DNA of 40,344 nt from Prevotella sp. (GTDB taxonomy: Bacteria; Bacteroidota; Bacteroidia; Bacteroidales; Bacteroidaceae). Of the stretch, positions 16,535 through 25,733 are shown one piece after another. Position 1 is the stretch's first letter. The number at the start of each line of letters is the position of its first letter. Position numbers and translations under genes: made by a program. The stretch spans positions 1 through 40,344 of the forward strand of contig JAFSNR010000004.1 in the NCBI GenBank assembly GCA_017443345.1, given 5' to 3'. A model generated the notes under the pieces. The model made no database searches, was not told where the DNA came from, and saw only the letters and a list, made by a program, of their open reading frames with translations.

Positions 16535-16568
16535 ACTAGTACGACTAGATAACTAGTACGACTAGATA
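16535..16568. repeat. 17-bp tandem duplication
   Basis: ACTAGTACGACTAGATA occurs twice in a row (16535-16551, 16552-16568). The second copy contains the stop codon of adk, and the pair fills much of the 43-bp gap before obg. Confidence 0.9.
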
Positions 16569-17131
16569 TTATCAATTACCTCACAAATATCTTCGAAAAT
16601 GCGGTCGAGCTCTCCGAGACCATTGATATGATAGTGTAATCCCTCCTTCTTGTACCACTCGATCAGCGGCTGAGTCTGGGAATGATATACTACGAGGCGC
16701 TTCTTGATGGTCTCTTCGTTGTCGTCGGCACGTCCACTCTGCTGTCCGCGCAGTATCAGACGCTTCATCAATTCATCTTCAGGTACGTCGAGCTCAATCA
16801 TCGCTGCCACCTTGTCGCCACGCTCGTCGAGCATCTTCTTGAGGGCCTCTGCCTGTGGAATGGTACGTGGGAATCCGTCAAAGATGACACCCTTATGGTC
16901 TCCGAAGGAGTCGTACACTGAGGCAAGGATACTGACCATCAGGTCGTCGGGTATCAGCTGCCCGTTGTCAATGAAACTGGCAGCAGTCTTGCCCAGCTCC
17001 GTTCCTTTCTTGATTTCAGCACGAAGCACGTCACCAGTAGAGATGTGGTTCAGTCCGTACTTCTCAATCATCCTGTCGCTCTGTGTGCCCTTGCCTGATC
17101 CTGGAGCACCGAAAATCACAATATTCTTCAT
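16562..17131 (-). CDS. adk: Adenylate kinase
   Basis: 189 residues. P-loop GAPGSGKGTQ at residue 8 onward, NMP-binding region HISTGDVLRAE, FDGFPRT motif and a short LID (GRADDNEETIKKR) without zinc cysteines, so it is the short-LID type. It interconverts ATP+AMP and two ADP in the cytoplasm. It lies 28 bp after hpt and 43 bp before obg, in a purine and ribosome housekeeping series. Its stop codon lies in a 17-bp tandem repeat. Confidence 0.97.
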   Translation of the reverse strand: MKNIVIFGAPGSGKGTQSDRMIEKYGLNHISTGDVLRAEIKKGTELGKTAASFIDNGQLIPDDLMVSILASVYDSFGDHKGVIFDGFPRTIPQAEALKKMLDERGDKVAAMIELDVPEDELMKRLILRGQQSGRADDNEETIKKRLVVYHSQTQPLIEWYKKEGLHYHINGLGELDRIFEDICEVIDNI

Positions 17132-17159
17132 GATTCTAATTCTGTTTTTGTTTATGGTT

Positions 17160-17702
17160 TTATTTGTCTTCTACAATCGTATAGATGTCCTTTAGTTCAC
17201 GTCCTTGATGGTCATAATCCAGACCATAGCCCACGATGAAATCATCGGGGATGCGGAATGCCACGTAGTCGAGCTGCAGATCCTCCTGCAACTTGTCGGG
17301 CTTGAAGAAAAGTGTGCAGATGTGGACTGATGCTGGGTTCCTTGTACCCAGTGATTCGATCATGCGCTTCATCGTCTGTCCGCTCTCCACGATGTCTTCC
17401 ACGATAATCACCGTCCGTCCTGACAGGTCTTCGTTGATGCCCAGCACCTCCTTGATTTTTCCTGTTGAGGTCGTCCCCTGATATGAAGCGAGTTTCACAA
17501 ATGAAATCTCGCAGGGAATGGTCATCTCGCGCATCAGATCTGCTGCAAAGATGAATGATCCATTAAGCACTCCAAGGAAGAGTGGCGTCTTGCCAGCCAT
17601 GTCCTTGCTGATCTGTTGTGCAACTTCTTTGACGCGAGCCCTGATCACGTCCTCAGAAATTGAGGTTTGAAACGTTTTGTCCTTGATTTTGACGATGCTC
17701 AT
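17160..17702 (-). CDS. hpt: Hypoxanthine phosphoribosyltransferase
   Basis: 180 residues. The PRPP-binding signature VIIVEDIVESGQTM lies at about 95-108, with the PLFLGVLNGSFIFAADL loop near 40-56 and the base-specificity end VGYGLDYDHQGRELKDI. It salvages hypoxanthine (and usually guanine) to the nucleotide. First gene of the minus-strand series with adk, obg and pgeF, all linked to purine nucleotides. It has its own promoter box at 17728 and is divergent from nnr. Confidence 0.95.
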   Translation of the reverse strand: MSIVKIKDKTFQTSISEDVIRARVKEVAQQISKDMAGKTPLFLGVLNGSFIFAADLMREMTIPCEISFVKLASYQGTTSTGKIKEVLGINEDLSGRTVIIVEDIVESGQTMKRMIESLGTRNPASVHICTLFFKPDKLQEDLQLDYVAFRIPDDFIVGYGLDYDHQGRELKDIYTIVEDK

Positions 17703-17727
17703 ACACTGAAAGAGTTAAAAATTTGTG

Positions 17728-17735
17728 CAAAATTA
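17728..17735 (-). promoter_or_regulatory. Promoter -7 box of hpt
   Basis: The minus strand reads TAATTTTG, 25 nt before the hpt start codon. The -33 part is not convincing. Confidence 0.6.
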
Positions 17736-17778
17736 CAAAAAAAAACGCTAACTCCTACATTCATTAGCATATTTTTCG

Positions 17779-17786
17779 TATTTTTG
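17779..17786 (+). promoter_or_regulatory. Promoter -7 box of nnr, near-leaderless
   Basis: TATTTTTG ends only 5 nt before the ATG of nnr at 17792, so the transcript would begin at or within a few bases of the start codon. The -33 part is weak. Confidence 0.6.
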
Positions 17787-17791
17787 CACCA

Positions 17792-19303
17792 ATGAAGATA
17801 TTTACGAGCGCTCAGATCCGTGAATTGGATCGTTATACCATAGTGCATGAGCCCATTAAGAGCATCGATCTGATGGAGCGTGCCGCCCAAGCCCTGACCC
17901 AAGCCATAACCGACGAGTGGAGCAGCGCTACCCGTGTCGTCGTCTTTGCCGGACCTGGTAATAACGGTGGCGATGCATTGGCCGTTGCCAGAATGCTCAT
18001 TGACAAGAATTATGAGGTCATAGCTTACTTATTCAATATTTCTGGTAATTTGTCGGAAGATTGTGGTGTTAACCGTCAGCGCCTGCTCGATAAGAGACCG
18101 AAGGCTCTCATAGAGGTCACTCAGGAGTTCGAGCCACCCCAGCTCGAGTCGGGTATGCTTGTTGTCGACGGTCTTTTTGGCTCAGGCCTTAACAAGCCCC
18201 TTGCAGGTGGTTTCGCTTCGTTGGTGAAGTACATCAACGCCTCGCCAGCCCAGGTGGTGAGCATCGATGTGCCCTCAGGTCTGATGACGGAGGATAACAC
18301 TTATAATATCCGTGCCAACATCATCCGTGCCGACCTGACGCTCACCCTCCAGTTGCCTAAGCTCTCCTTCCTCTTCCCTGAGTCACAGATGTTCATCGGG
18401 CGCCTGAAGGTACTCGACATCCGGCTTAGTCAGGAGGGCATTGCAAAGATTGATGCCAATTATACGCTGCTTGAGGAAAACGATATCCGTCCTCGATTAC
18501 TGCCTCGCGACCCCTTTGCCCATAAGGGGAAGATGGGCAACGCCCTGATCATCGCTGGCAGCTATGGTATGGGAGGCGCCTCCGTATTGGCTACGAAAGC
18601 CTGTCTCAGATCAGGAGCGGGCAAGTGTACCACCCATACGCCCAAGCAGAATAGCATGCTCCTCCAGATCAGTGTGCCTGAGGCCATCATCCAGTTCGAT
18701 CGTGAGGAGACCATCTTCTCCGAGGCTGTTGATACCGAGGATTTCAACGCTGTAGGCATTGGTTCCGGACTGGGAACCAGTGAGCAGACGGCCATCGCTG
18801 TGATTGCCCAGCTGCGTCGTACACAATGTCCGCTGGTGGTCGATGCTGATGCACTCAACGTACTGGCCAACCATCCTGCCTGGCTGCAGCAGTTGCCTAA
18901 GGACATCATTATGACCCCTCATCCCAAGGAGTTCGACCGCATCGCTGGGCGCTCTACGGATAGTTACGAACGTCTCATGAAGGCACGTGACCTGGCCCAG
19001 CGCCTGCAGGCCTATATCTTACTCAAGGGCCATCATACGTCGCTCTGTCTGCCTGATGGACATATTATCTTCAACACGACGGGCAATGCTGGAATGGCTA
19101 CAGCTGGTAGCGGCGATGTGCTCACGGGCATCATTACTGGACTGCTGGCCCGAGGCTATAAGCGTGAGGACGCCTGTATGTTGGGAATGTATCTTCACGG
19201 ACTGGCTGGCGACTTTGCTGCCCGCGAACTGGGTGAGGAGAGTGTGATGGCGAGCGACTTGATCCAGTATTTACCCCATGCTTTCAAACGATTAAACGAG
19301 TAA
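17792..19303 (+). CDS. nnr: Bifunctional NAD(P)H-hydrate epimerase / dehydratase
   Basis: 503 residues, the full length of the fused enzyme. The N-terminal epimerase half (about 1-215) shows FAGPGNNGGDALAVAR and the SIDVPSGL motif. The C-terminal dehydratase half (about 225-500) is ribokinase-like, with KGKMGNALIIAGSYGMGGA, DADALNVL, TPHPKEF and the active-site TAGSGDVLTGIITGL. It repairs hydrated NAD(P)H by epimerising and dehydrating it with ATP or ADP. First gene of the plus-strand side of a divergent pair with hpt; the DUF4831 gene follows closely. Confidence 0.96.
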   Translation: MKIFTSAQIRELDRYTIVHEPIKSIDLMERAAQALTQAITDEWSSATRVVVFAGPGNNGGDALAVARMLIDKNYEVIAYLFNISGNLSEDCGVNRQRLLDKRPKALIEVTQEFEPPQLESGMLVVDGLFGSGLNKPLAGGFASLVKYINASPAQVVSIDVPSGLMTEDNTYNIRANIIRADLTLTLQLPKLSFLFPESQMFIGRLKVLDIRLSQEGIAKIDANYTLLEENDIRPRLLPRDPFAHKGKMGNALIIAGSYGMGGASVLATKACLRSGAGKCTTHTPKQNSMLLQISVPEAIIQFDREETIFSEAVDTEDFNAVGIGSGLGTSEQTAIAVIAQLRRTQCPLVVDADALNVLANHPAWLQQLPKDIIMTPHPKEFDRIAGRSTDSYERLMKARDLAQRLQAYILLKGHHTSLCLPDGHIIFNTTGNAGMATAGSGDVLTGIITGLLARGYKREDACMLGMYLHGLAGDFAARELGEESVMASDLIQYLPHAFKRLNE

Positions 19304-19324
19304 GGTCATTGAACATTGAAGATT

Positions 19325-20398
19325 ATGAAGAAGTTCCTGCTGATACTTTTCACATTTCACCTTTCGCTTTTCACCTCACAGTCGCAGACCGTGAGTAGCC
19401 TCTATCAACCGGGTGTCACGAGCGAGGGAGCCGTCTATTTCCTGCCTAAGACTGCCGTCAATGTCACCCTCTTGGTTGAAAAGACTTCCTACCAGCCCGG
19501 TGAGTTCTGTCGCTATGCCGAACGTTTTCTGCGTTTGCGCGATGTGTCGCCTGAATCTTCTGTTTCCTACCGCATAGTCGGCATCAAGCAATATCCTGTG
19601 GCCGTAGCTGATACGGCTAAGCGCTACGCCGTGAAGTTCGATGCCAAGACAGTAGCCTCCAATGTACGTCTCTCTGACGATGGAGTCCTCTTGGCCATTA
19701 ATGCCGATCCGGCCGAGAATGCCTCTGTGCAACGCTTTGTGGCAGCGCCTCGTGAGTCCCTTCCCAGTCCCCGTCGTTTCATGAGCGAGGAGATTCTTTC
19801 GGCAGGCAGTACGGCGAAGATGGCCGAACTGACGGCACAGGATATCTACGAGATTCGTGAGAGCAGGAACCTGTTGGTACGTGGTCAGGCAGATAATATG
19901 CCTAAGGACGGCGATCAGCTGCGGCTAATGCTTCATCAGCTCGACCTGCAGGACCGTGTGCTGACTTCGCTTTTTGCGGGTAATGTCAGCAGGGATACGG
20001 CTGAGTACACTTTCATGGTCGTACCCGATAAGGAGATCCAGCGTGACGTGCTTTTCCGCTTCTCCCAGAAGCTCGGACTTCTCGATCAGGACGATCTCGG
20101 AGGTACACCTTATTATATTATAATAAAGGATCTGCAGACAGTGCCCCCTGCCGAGCCTGTCGATCCTAAGAAAAAGAACAAACCGGTGCAGGGTATCTAT
20201 GTTAATATCCCAGGTAAGATGCGCGTCTCCGTTTCCAATGCGACTCAGACCTTGGTCACAGATGATTTCCCCGCAGGCCAGTTCGGTCATGTCGAGCTGC
20301 TCAGCGGTGCCCTCTTCAACAAACGCTACACAACGCGACTCACGCTCCACCCTGTCTCGGGTGCTGTCGAGCGGCTCGATGCAGAACTTCCCAAGTAG
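19325..20398 (+). CDS. DUF4831 family secreted protein
   Basis: 357 residues from the ATG at 19325 (MKKFLLILFTFHLSLFTS); an upstream TTG at 19316 would add three residues. The signal peptide ends near SQSQ. The mature protein matches in my memory the Bacteroidetes family DUF4831 (YFLPKTAVNVTLLVEKTSYQPG at its start, an Asp- and Ala-rich middle, a C-terminal GQFGHVELLSG). Function unknown; envelope location inferred. The hydrophobic core of the signal peptide is written by a 7-bp tandem repeat (19346-19380) of the same type as the one in the GH3 gene. It follows nnr by 21 bp. Confidence 0.8.
   Translation: MKKFLLILFTFHLSLFTSQSQTVSSLYQPGVTSEGAVYFLPKTAVNVTLLVEKTSYQPGEFCRYAERFLRLRDVSPESSVSYRIVGIKQYPVAVADTAKRYAVKFDAKTVASNVRLSDDGVLLAINADPAENASVQRFVAAPRESLPSPRRFMSEEILSAGSTAKMAELTAQDIYEIRESRNLLVRGQADNMPKDGDQLRLMLHQLDLQDRVLTSLFAGNVSRDTAEYTFMVVPDKEIQRDVLFRFSQKLGLLDQDDLGGTPYYIIIKDLQTVPPAEPVDPKKKNKPVQGIYVNIPGKMRVSVSNATQTLVTDDFPAGQFGHVELLSGALFNKRYTTRLTLHPVSGAVERLDAELPK
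19346..19380 (+). repeat. Heptamer repeat coding the signal-peptide core
   Basis: Units CTTTTCA, CATTTCA, CCTTTCG, CTTTTCA, CCTCACA. They are read as LFTFHLSLFTSQ, the hydrophobic core of the DUF4831 signal peptide. Three units equal seven codons. Confidence 0.85.
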
Positions 20399-20444
20399 AA
20401 CGTCTTATAAACACTTAACAATAAACCATTAAAAAAGATTCATT

Positions 20445-21122
20445 ATGAAAAAGTATTTAGCAGAAATGGTGGGCACAATGGTGCTCGTATTGATGGGCTG
20501 CGGTGTCGCAGTAAGTTTAGGATGTGATCCGATCAACAACATTCCGGCAGTAGTAGGTACAGCCTTCGCCTTCGGCCTGGCTGTGGTGGCTATGGCTTAT
20601 ACCATCGGTGGTATCAGCGGTTGCCACATCAATCCTGCCATCACTCTGGGCTGTTTCCTGAGTGGCCGTATGAGCGCAAAGGATTGCGGCATGTACATGG
20701 TCTTCCAGGTGATTGGTGCCTTCATCGGCTCTCTGCTGCTTTATGTGCTGACAGAGAATGTCCCCGGTCTTGAGGGAACGGGTGCCAATGACCTGCAGGC
20801 TAATGTATCCGTTCTGGGTGGTCTGCTCGCTGAGATTATCTTTACTTGCGTGTTCGTACTCGTCGTTCTGGGTGCTACTGCTAAGACCAATGGTGCTACC
20901 AACAATTTCGCTGGTCTGGCAATTGGTCTGTCGCTCATCCTCGTTCACCTCGTATGTATCCGTTATACAGGTACATCAGTCAACCCCGCCCGTTCATTGG
21001 CTCCTGCCATCTTCCAGGGTGGAACGGCTCTTGCCAACCTCTGGATTTTCATCGTAGGCCCATTTGTGGGTGCCGCTTGTGCTGCCGGTATCTGGAAACT
21101 GATTGATACTGATGAGAAGTAA
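20445..21122 (+). CDS. aqpZ: Aquaporin, MIP family (AqpZ-like)
   Basis: 225 residues, six membrane segments and two half-helix NPA motifs: GCHINPAITLG at about residue 63 and TSVNPARSLAPAIF at about residue 183. The Arg after the second NPA and the small residues around it fit a water-selective AqpZ-like channel. Inner-membrane water channel. Its last codons overlap the following MFS gene. Glycerol transport cannot be excluded from sequence alone. Confidence 0.92.
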   Translation: MKKYLAEMVGTMVLVLMGCGVAVSLGCDPINNIPAVVGTAFAFGLAVVAMAYTIGGISGCHINPAITLGCFLSGRMSAKDCGMYMVFQVIGAFIGSLLLYVLTENVPGLEGTGANDLQANVSVLGGLLAEIIFTCVFVLVVLGATAKTNGATNNFAGLAIGLSLILVHLVCIRYTGTSVNPARSLAPAIFQGGTALANLWIFIVGPFVGAACAAGIWKLIDTDEK

Positions 21123-22317
21123 TAACGCTCAAAACGGCACCAACCAATACTTGGTGCCGTTTATACTCATTACCACCCTCTTTTTCCTCTGGGGCTTTGC
21201 CAGAGCCATCCTGGATGTGCTTAACAAGCACTTCCAGAACGAGATGCATATCTCTATCACAGAGTCGTCGATGATCCAGGTGACCACCTATCTCGGCTAC
21301 TTCCTGATGGCTATTCCTGCTGGACTCTTCATCAACCGCTTCGGCTATCGTCGGGGTGTGGTCTTCGGACTGTTGCTCTTCGGCATCGGCTCGCTGCTCT
21401 TCGTGCCCTGTACTGAGGCCGGCACCCTCAGCGCCTTCCTCTTTGCGCTGTTCATCATCAGCGTGGGACTCGTCTTCCTCGAGACGGCAGCTAATCCTTA
21501 TGTCACTGAGCTGGGTCCCAAGGAGACCGCTTCGAGCCGTCTCAACCTCTCTCAGTCGTTCAATGGTTTGGGTTGCCTCTTCGCCACTTTTGCCGTTGGT
21601 CAGTTCCTTTTCAGTGGCGAGGGTGCCAGCGTGGCCGTTCCTTATGTCATCCTGGGTATCGTGGTGCTCGTCATCGCCGCAGTCTTCTCGCGGGTGAACC
21701 TCCCAGAGATCAAGCACGACGATGGTCTCGATGAGGCTTCGAAATATGGTCGAGAGCCGTTGCGTAAGGTGTGGCAGCACAAGTTCTTCGTTTTCGGCGT
21801 CATCGCCCTGTTGGCCTACGAGGTGGCCGAGATCTCCATCAACAGCTACTTTATCAATTACGTTACAGGGCAGGGATGGATGGACGACAACATGGCCTCC
21901 ATCGTGCTTACTGGCGCTCTGGGCTTCTTCATGGTGGGTCGCTTTGGTGGCAGTTTCATCATGCGTTACGTGCGTCCTGAAGTGATGCTACTTGTCTGTG
22001 GCTGCGGCTGTGTCCTGTCTACGATGATCGTGCTGATGAACTTTGGTGAGTTCTCGATGATCGGCTTGTTGGCGATCTATCTCTTCGAGGCTGTCATGTT
22101 CCCCACCATCTTCTCGTTGGCCCTGCGTGGACTGGGTTCGCTTACGAAGACCGCCTCGTCGATCCTGATGATGACCCCTGTGGGCGGCTGTGGCTTCTTG
22201 CTTGTAGGTGTCATTGCCGATGCCACAAACCTCGTCATCCCCTTCATTATTCCCTTAATCTGTTACGTCGTCGTCGGCCTATATGGTTTCGGACTCATTG
22301 TTCCCAAGAAAGGTTAA
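21112..22317 (+). CDS. Sugar MFS transporter, FucP/GluP family
   Basis: 401 residues from the ATG at 21112 (MRSNNAQNGTNQYLVPF), overlapping the aquaporin stop by 11 nt; the frame is open to a TTG at 21103, which is less likely. Twelve membrane helices are evident. The family marks are FFLWGFARAILDVLNKHFQ in helix 1, FLETAANPYVTELGP in helix 4-5 and SLALRGLGSLTKTASSILMM late in the protein. It is probably a proton-coupled uptake carrier for a hexose (fucose, glucose or galactose type). It lies directly upstream of the glucan locus, so it may import the glucose that the locus releases, but a terminator separates them. Confidence 0.9.
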   Translation: MRSNNAQNGTNQYLVPFILITTLFFLWGFARAILDVLNKHFQNEMHISITESSMIQVTTYLGYFLMAIPAGLFINRFGYRRGVVFGLLLFGIGSLLFVPCTEAGTLSAFLFALFIISVGLVFLETAANPYVTELGPKETASSRLNLSQSFNGLGCLFATFAVGQFLFSGEGASVAVPYVILGIVVLVIAAVFSRVNLPEIKHDDGLDEASKYGREPLRKVWQHKFFVFGVIALLAYEVAEISINSYFINYVTGQGWMDDNMASIVLTGALGFFMVGRFGGSFIMRYVRPEVMLLVCGCGCVLSTMIVLMNFGEFSMIGLLAIYLFEAVMFPTIFSLALRGLGSLTKTASSILMMTPVGGCGFLLVGVIADATNLVIPFIIPLICYVVVGLYGFGLIVPKKG

Positions 22318-22355
22318 ACAATCATTCCCCAAAAATCTGATGATTCCTCTGCGAA

Positions 22356-22392
22356 GGTGTTAGAAAAGTATTACAATTGTAACTTTTACACC
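22356..22392. promoter_or_regulatory. Extended dyad upstream of susC
   Basis: The centre is a perfect 12-bp palindrome, TTACAATTGTAA (22371-22382), flanked by AAAAG and CTTTT and then by GGTGT and ACACC. It could be an operator or a terminator hairpin for the MFS gene. About 140 nt upstream of the susC promoter box. Confidence 0.55.
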
Positions 22393-22437
22393 TCTATATT
22401 TCATCCACTTTTTTTTGTGAGACACTGCAAGTCTAAG

Positions 22438-22450
22438 TGTTTGACAAACA
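22438..22450. promoter_or_regulatory. 13-bp palindrome upstream of susC
   Basis: TGTTTGACAAACA is a perfect 6+1+6 dyad, operator-like in size. It is 7 bp before the terminator hairpin. Confidence 0.4.
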
Positions 22451-22457
22451 GTATATT

Positions 22458-22497
22458 GGACGTTTTGAGAAATCAAAAACGTCCACTTTTTGTTTTA
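22458..22497 (+). terminator. Rho-independent terminator before the glucan locus
   Basis: GGACGTTTT pairs with AAAACGTCC across an 8 to 9-nt loop, followed by ACTTTTTGTTTT. It insulates the SusC operon from the nnr-to-MFS transcript. Confidence 0.75.
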
Positions 22498-22526
22498 ATC
22501 TGCGAAAGATGGGTGACATTTTTGTC

Positions 22527-22534
22527 TAATTTTG
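22527..22534 (+). promoter_or_regulatory. Promoter -7 box of the susC operon
   Basis: TAATTTTG matches TAnnTTTG, 60 nt before the susC ATG. No TTTG at the -33 distance, which fits a promoter that needs an activator. Confidence 0.6.
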
Positions 22535-22594
22535 CACCAGAATCCTTGAATGGGAATTTTCTAACTTTCAATTAACAATAACAAAACAAAACGT

Positions 22595-25500
22595 ATGAAA
22601 AAAAGCAGGTTTATGACGATGTTAGTGGCACTCATGGTGTCAATGGCATCATTCGCCCAGGGAATTCTGGGTACTGTGATTGACGAGAACGGGGAACCGG
22701 TTATCGGTGCCTCCGTTGTCGAGAAAGGTAATCCTCAGAACGGAACCATTACTAACATCGATGGTCAGTTCACCTTGAAGGTTAATGAGGGTACACCTAT
22801 TATTATTTCTTATATTGGCTATACCTCACAGGAGGTGGCAGCCAGAAGTAACATGACCGTTACCCTCCGCGAGGATGCACAGACGTTGCAGGACGTGGTG
22901 GTGATTGGTTATGGCGTTCAGAAGAAGAGTGTGGTAACGGCCTCTATCGCCAAGGTCAGCTCCGACGATCTGGAGGGTACTGCCCCCGTGCGTATGGACA
23001 ACGCCCTGAAAGGTCTGGCTGCTGGTGTGAACGTCACCTCTTCATCAGGTCAGCCTGGTGCAGCCTCACGTATACGCATACGTGGTGTGGGTACCGTTAA
23101 TAACAGTGACCCGCTCTACATCGTCGACGGTATGCCGATTGAGGGTGGCTTCGACTACATCAACCCCAGTGATATCGAGAGTATCGAGGTGTTGAAGGAT
23201 GCTGCCTCAGGTGCTATCTATGGAGCCCGTGCAGCCAATGGTGTCATCCTCGTTACGACAAAGAAAGGTAAGCTGGGCAAGGTGAGCGTGAATTACAATT
23301 TCTCACACGGCTGGCAGACAGCCTGGAAGCATCGCGACGTGCTCGATGCTACCGGCTACATGATCATGCAGAACGAAGGACTGGTGAATGCTGGTCAGGC
23401 TCCGAAGTATGCTGATCCTTATAATGTGACGACAAACACAGACTGGCAGGACTTGTTGTTCAACGACAATGCCCCTGTACAGAATCATGAGGTGACCCTG
23501 AGTGGTGCTTCTGAGAAGGTGAATTACTACTTCTCACTGGGTTACTACGACCAGGAAGGTATCATTGGTGGAAACTATGGTCACTCCAACTACAACCGTC
23601 TGACCCTGCGTGGCAATTTCAACTTCAACGTATTTGACACGACGAAGGAGCGCAACTGGCTGAACAAGCTTGATGTAGCCGTGAACCTCTCTTATGCCCG
23701 TGTAAAGAACAGCGGTCTCGATCCTAACTCCCAGTGGGGTAACGAGATCGGCTCGGCCCTCGCACTGCCGCCAGTCATCGCTCCCTACGTGAGCGGACAG
23801 GAGGCTCAGGACCAGATTGCCTACTACTCGGCTACCTATCCCGATGAGTACGTGCCTATGTACGATGACGGACAGCTGCTGAACATCCCCGGTGCTGGCT
23901 TCAATGAGATGGCCAACCCGCTGGCTTCGTTCCAGCTGCCTATCGCCAAGAACTGGAGCCATAAGTTCGTCAGCAACTTCTCGGCTACCCTCGGTATCTG
24001 GGACGGACTGAAGTATCGCGTCAGCTACAGCACGGACATGTCGTTCTGGGGCAACGAGAACCACGCCGTACCTTATTGGATCTCACCAACCAAGCACCGC
24101 AATTACTCATCTGCTTCGATGGAGAGCGATCGTGGTACCGTATGGCAGTTGGAGAATGTGCTCTCATACGATAAGGATTTCGGCAAGCATACGGTGAACG
24201 TCGTACTCGGACAGTCGGCCTTCGAGAATTCGGGCTGGACACTGGGCGCATCGCGTAATAACCTGAAGGACTACTCGAAGCCCTGGGTCAACGCTGCCAC
24301 TGGTCTTGCCTCTGCAGGTGACCGTGACGGATGGGGTGGTCCTGGTGTGAATCACACGATGTCGTCGCTCTTTGCCCGTCTGAGCTACAACTACGATGAG
24401 CGTTACATGTTCCAGGGTACGATCCGTCGTGACGGTTCGAGCCGCTTCGGAACAAACAACAAATACGGTACGTTCCCCTCTATCTCACTGGGTTGGAACG
24501 TGATGAACGAGAAATTCCTCAAGAATACCAGCGACTGGCTGAACAATCTGAAGGTTCGTTTCAGCTGGGGTAAGAACGGTAACGACAATATCGGTGACTT
24601 CCGCTACACGGTACTGACACAGGGCGGTAACAACTACGGCTTCGGTATGGCAGGCGGTGAGAAGGAATACAACAGCTCGAAGGCCAGCGGACTGGCTAAC
24701 CCCGACCTGAAGTGGGAGGAGTCGGAGCAGTACGACCTCGGTATCGACTTCGGTTTCTGGAACAACAAGCTGACCTTCACTGTCGACTGGTTCAAGAAGA
24801 AGACCAACGGTATGCTGAAGGATATGAACATCCCTTCATACGTGGGTGAGTCGAAGCCTATCGGTAACGTGGGTGACATGGAGAATACCGGTATCGAGTT
24901 CGAGGCAGGCTTCAAGTTCAATATCGCCGACGCCAAGTTCCAGATCAAGGGTAATGCCTCTTATCTGAAGAATAAGCTCGTGCGTCTGGGTAATGCTGCA
25001 GGCTTCGAGACCTACGACAACGTGTCGAACTTAGGTAACATCTCGCGTGCTGAGGCTGGTGAGCCTTTCCCATACTTCTGGGGCTATCAGACTGCAGGCA
25101 TCTTCCAGAACTGGGACGAGGTGAACGCCTATACCAAGGACGGTAAGCTGATTCAGCCTGATGCACGTCCTGGCTATGTACGCTTCGTCGACGTCAACGG
25201 CGATGGTGCCATCGACGATGCTGACCGTACGAAGATCGGTAAGGGTACGCCCGACTGGACCTTCGGTGCTACCTTCAATGCTGCCTGGAAGGGCTTCGAC
25301 TTCATGATGTTCTGGCAGGGTACCTACGGCAACGACATCTTCGATGCTACCCGTCGTCTGGACCTGCCCGCCATCAACCTGCCTTCCTGGTTCCTCGGAC
25401 GCTGGACGGGTGAGGGCACCTCTGACAAGTATCCTATCTATATCCAGGGTGACGCCACCAACTGGCAGGCTTCTGACCTCTATATTCACGATGGCAGCTA

Positions 25501-25729
25501 CGTGCGTCTGAAGAATATCGAGTTGGGTTACACCATTCCTGAGTTCATCACGAAGAAGGTCTTCGTCAGCCGTCTGCGCCTCTATGTAGCAGCTGAGAAC
25601 CTGCTGACCTTCACGAAATACTGGGGATTCGATCCTGAAATCTCTTCGGCAGCCACCTCTTGTGGTGTTGACTTCGGTGTTTATCCGCAGCCACGTACCT
25701 TCCGTGTAGGATTTAACCTGTCTTTCTAA
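22595..25729 (+). CDS. SusC/RagA-type TonB-dependent glycan importer
   Basis: 1044 residues. Signal peptide to about residue 21 (ASFAQ), carboxypeptidase-regulatory-like domain at about 23-97 (GTVIDENGEPVIGASVVEKG), the SusC-specific link LQDVVVIGYGVQKKS at about 103-117, plug domain to about 225 (RIRGVGTVNNSDPLYIVDG, VLKDAASGAIYGARAANGVI) and a 22-stranded barrel with a C-terminal FRVGFNLSF. It takes up oligosaccharides with the SusD lid encoded next. The downstream GH16 and GH3 enzymes point to beta-1,3- or mixed-linkage glucan. Own promoter box at 22527. Confidence 0.95.
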   Translation: MKKSRFMTMLVALMVSMASFAQGILGTVIDENGEPVIGASVVEKGNPQNGTITNIDGQFTLKVNEGTPIIISYIGYTSQEVAARSNMTVTLREDAQTLQDVVVIGYGVQKKSVVTASIAKVSSDDLEGTAPVRMDNALKGLAAGVNVTSSSGQPGAASRIRIRGVGTVNNSDPLYIVDGMPIEGGFDYINPSDIESIEVLKDAASGAIYGARAANGVILVTTKKGKLGKVSVNYNFSHGWQTAWKHRDVLDATGYMIMQNEGLVNAGQAPKYADPYNVTTNTDWQDLLFNDNAPVQNHEVTLSGASEKVNYYFSLGYYDQEGIIGGNYGHSNYNRLTLRGNFNFNVFDTTKERNWLNKLDVAVNLSYARVKNSGLDPNSQWGNEIGSALALPPVIAPYVSGQEAQDQIAYYSATYPDEYVPMYDDGQLLNIPGAGFNEMANPLASFQLPIAKNWSHKFVSNFSATLGIWDGLKYRVSYSTDMSFWGNENHAVPYWISPTKHRNYSSASMESDRGTVWQLENVLSYDKDFGKHTVNVVLGQSAFENSGWTLGASRNNLKDYSKPWVNAATGLASAGDRDGWGGPGVNHTMSSLFARLSYNYDERYMFQGTIRRDGSSRFGTNNKYGTFPSISLGWNVMNEKFLKNTSDWLNNLKVRFSWGKNGNDNIGDFRYTVLTQGGNNYGFGMAGGEKEYNSSKASGLANPDLKWEESEQYDLGIDFGFWNNKLTFTVDWFKKKTNGMLKDMNIPSYVGESKPIGNVGDMENTGIEFEAGFKFNIADAKFQIKGNASYLKNKLVRLGNAAGFETYDNVSNLGNISRAEAGEPFPYFWGYQTAGIFQNWDEVNAYTKDGKLIQPDARPGYVRFVDVNGDGAIDDADRTKIGKGTPDWTFGATFNAAWKGFDFMMFWQGTYGNDIFDATRRLDLPAINLPSWFLGRWTGEGTSDKYPIYIQGDATNWQASDLYIHDGSYVRLKNIELGYTIPEFITKKVFVSRLRLYVAAENLLTFTKYWGFDPEISSAATSCGVDFGVYPQPRTFRVGFNLSF

Positions 25730-25733
25730 GAAG

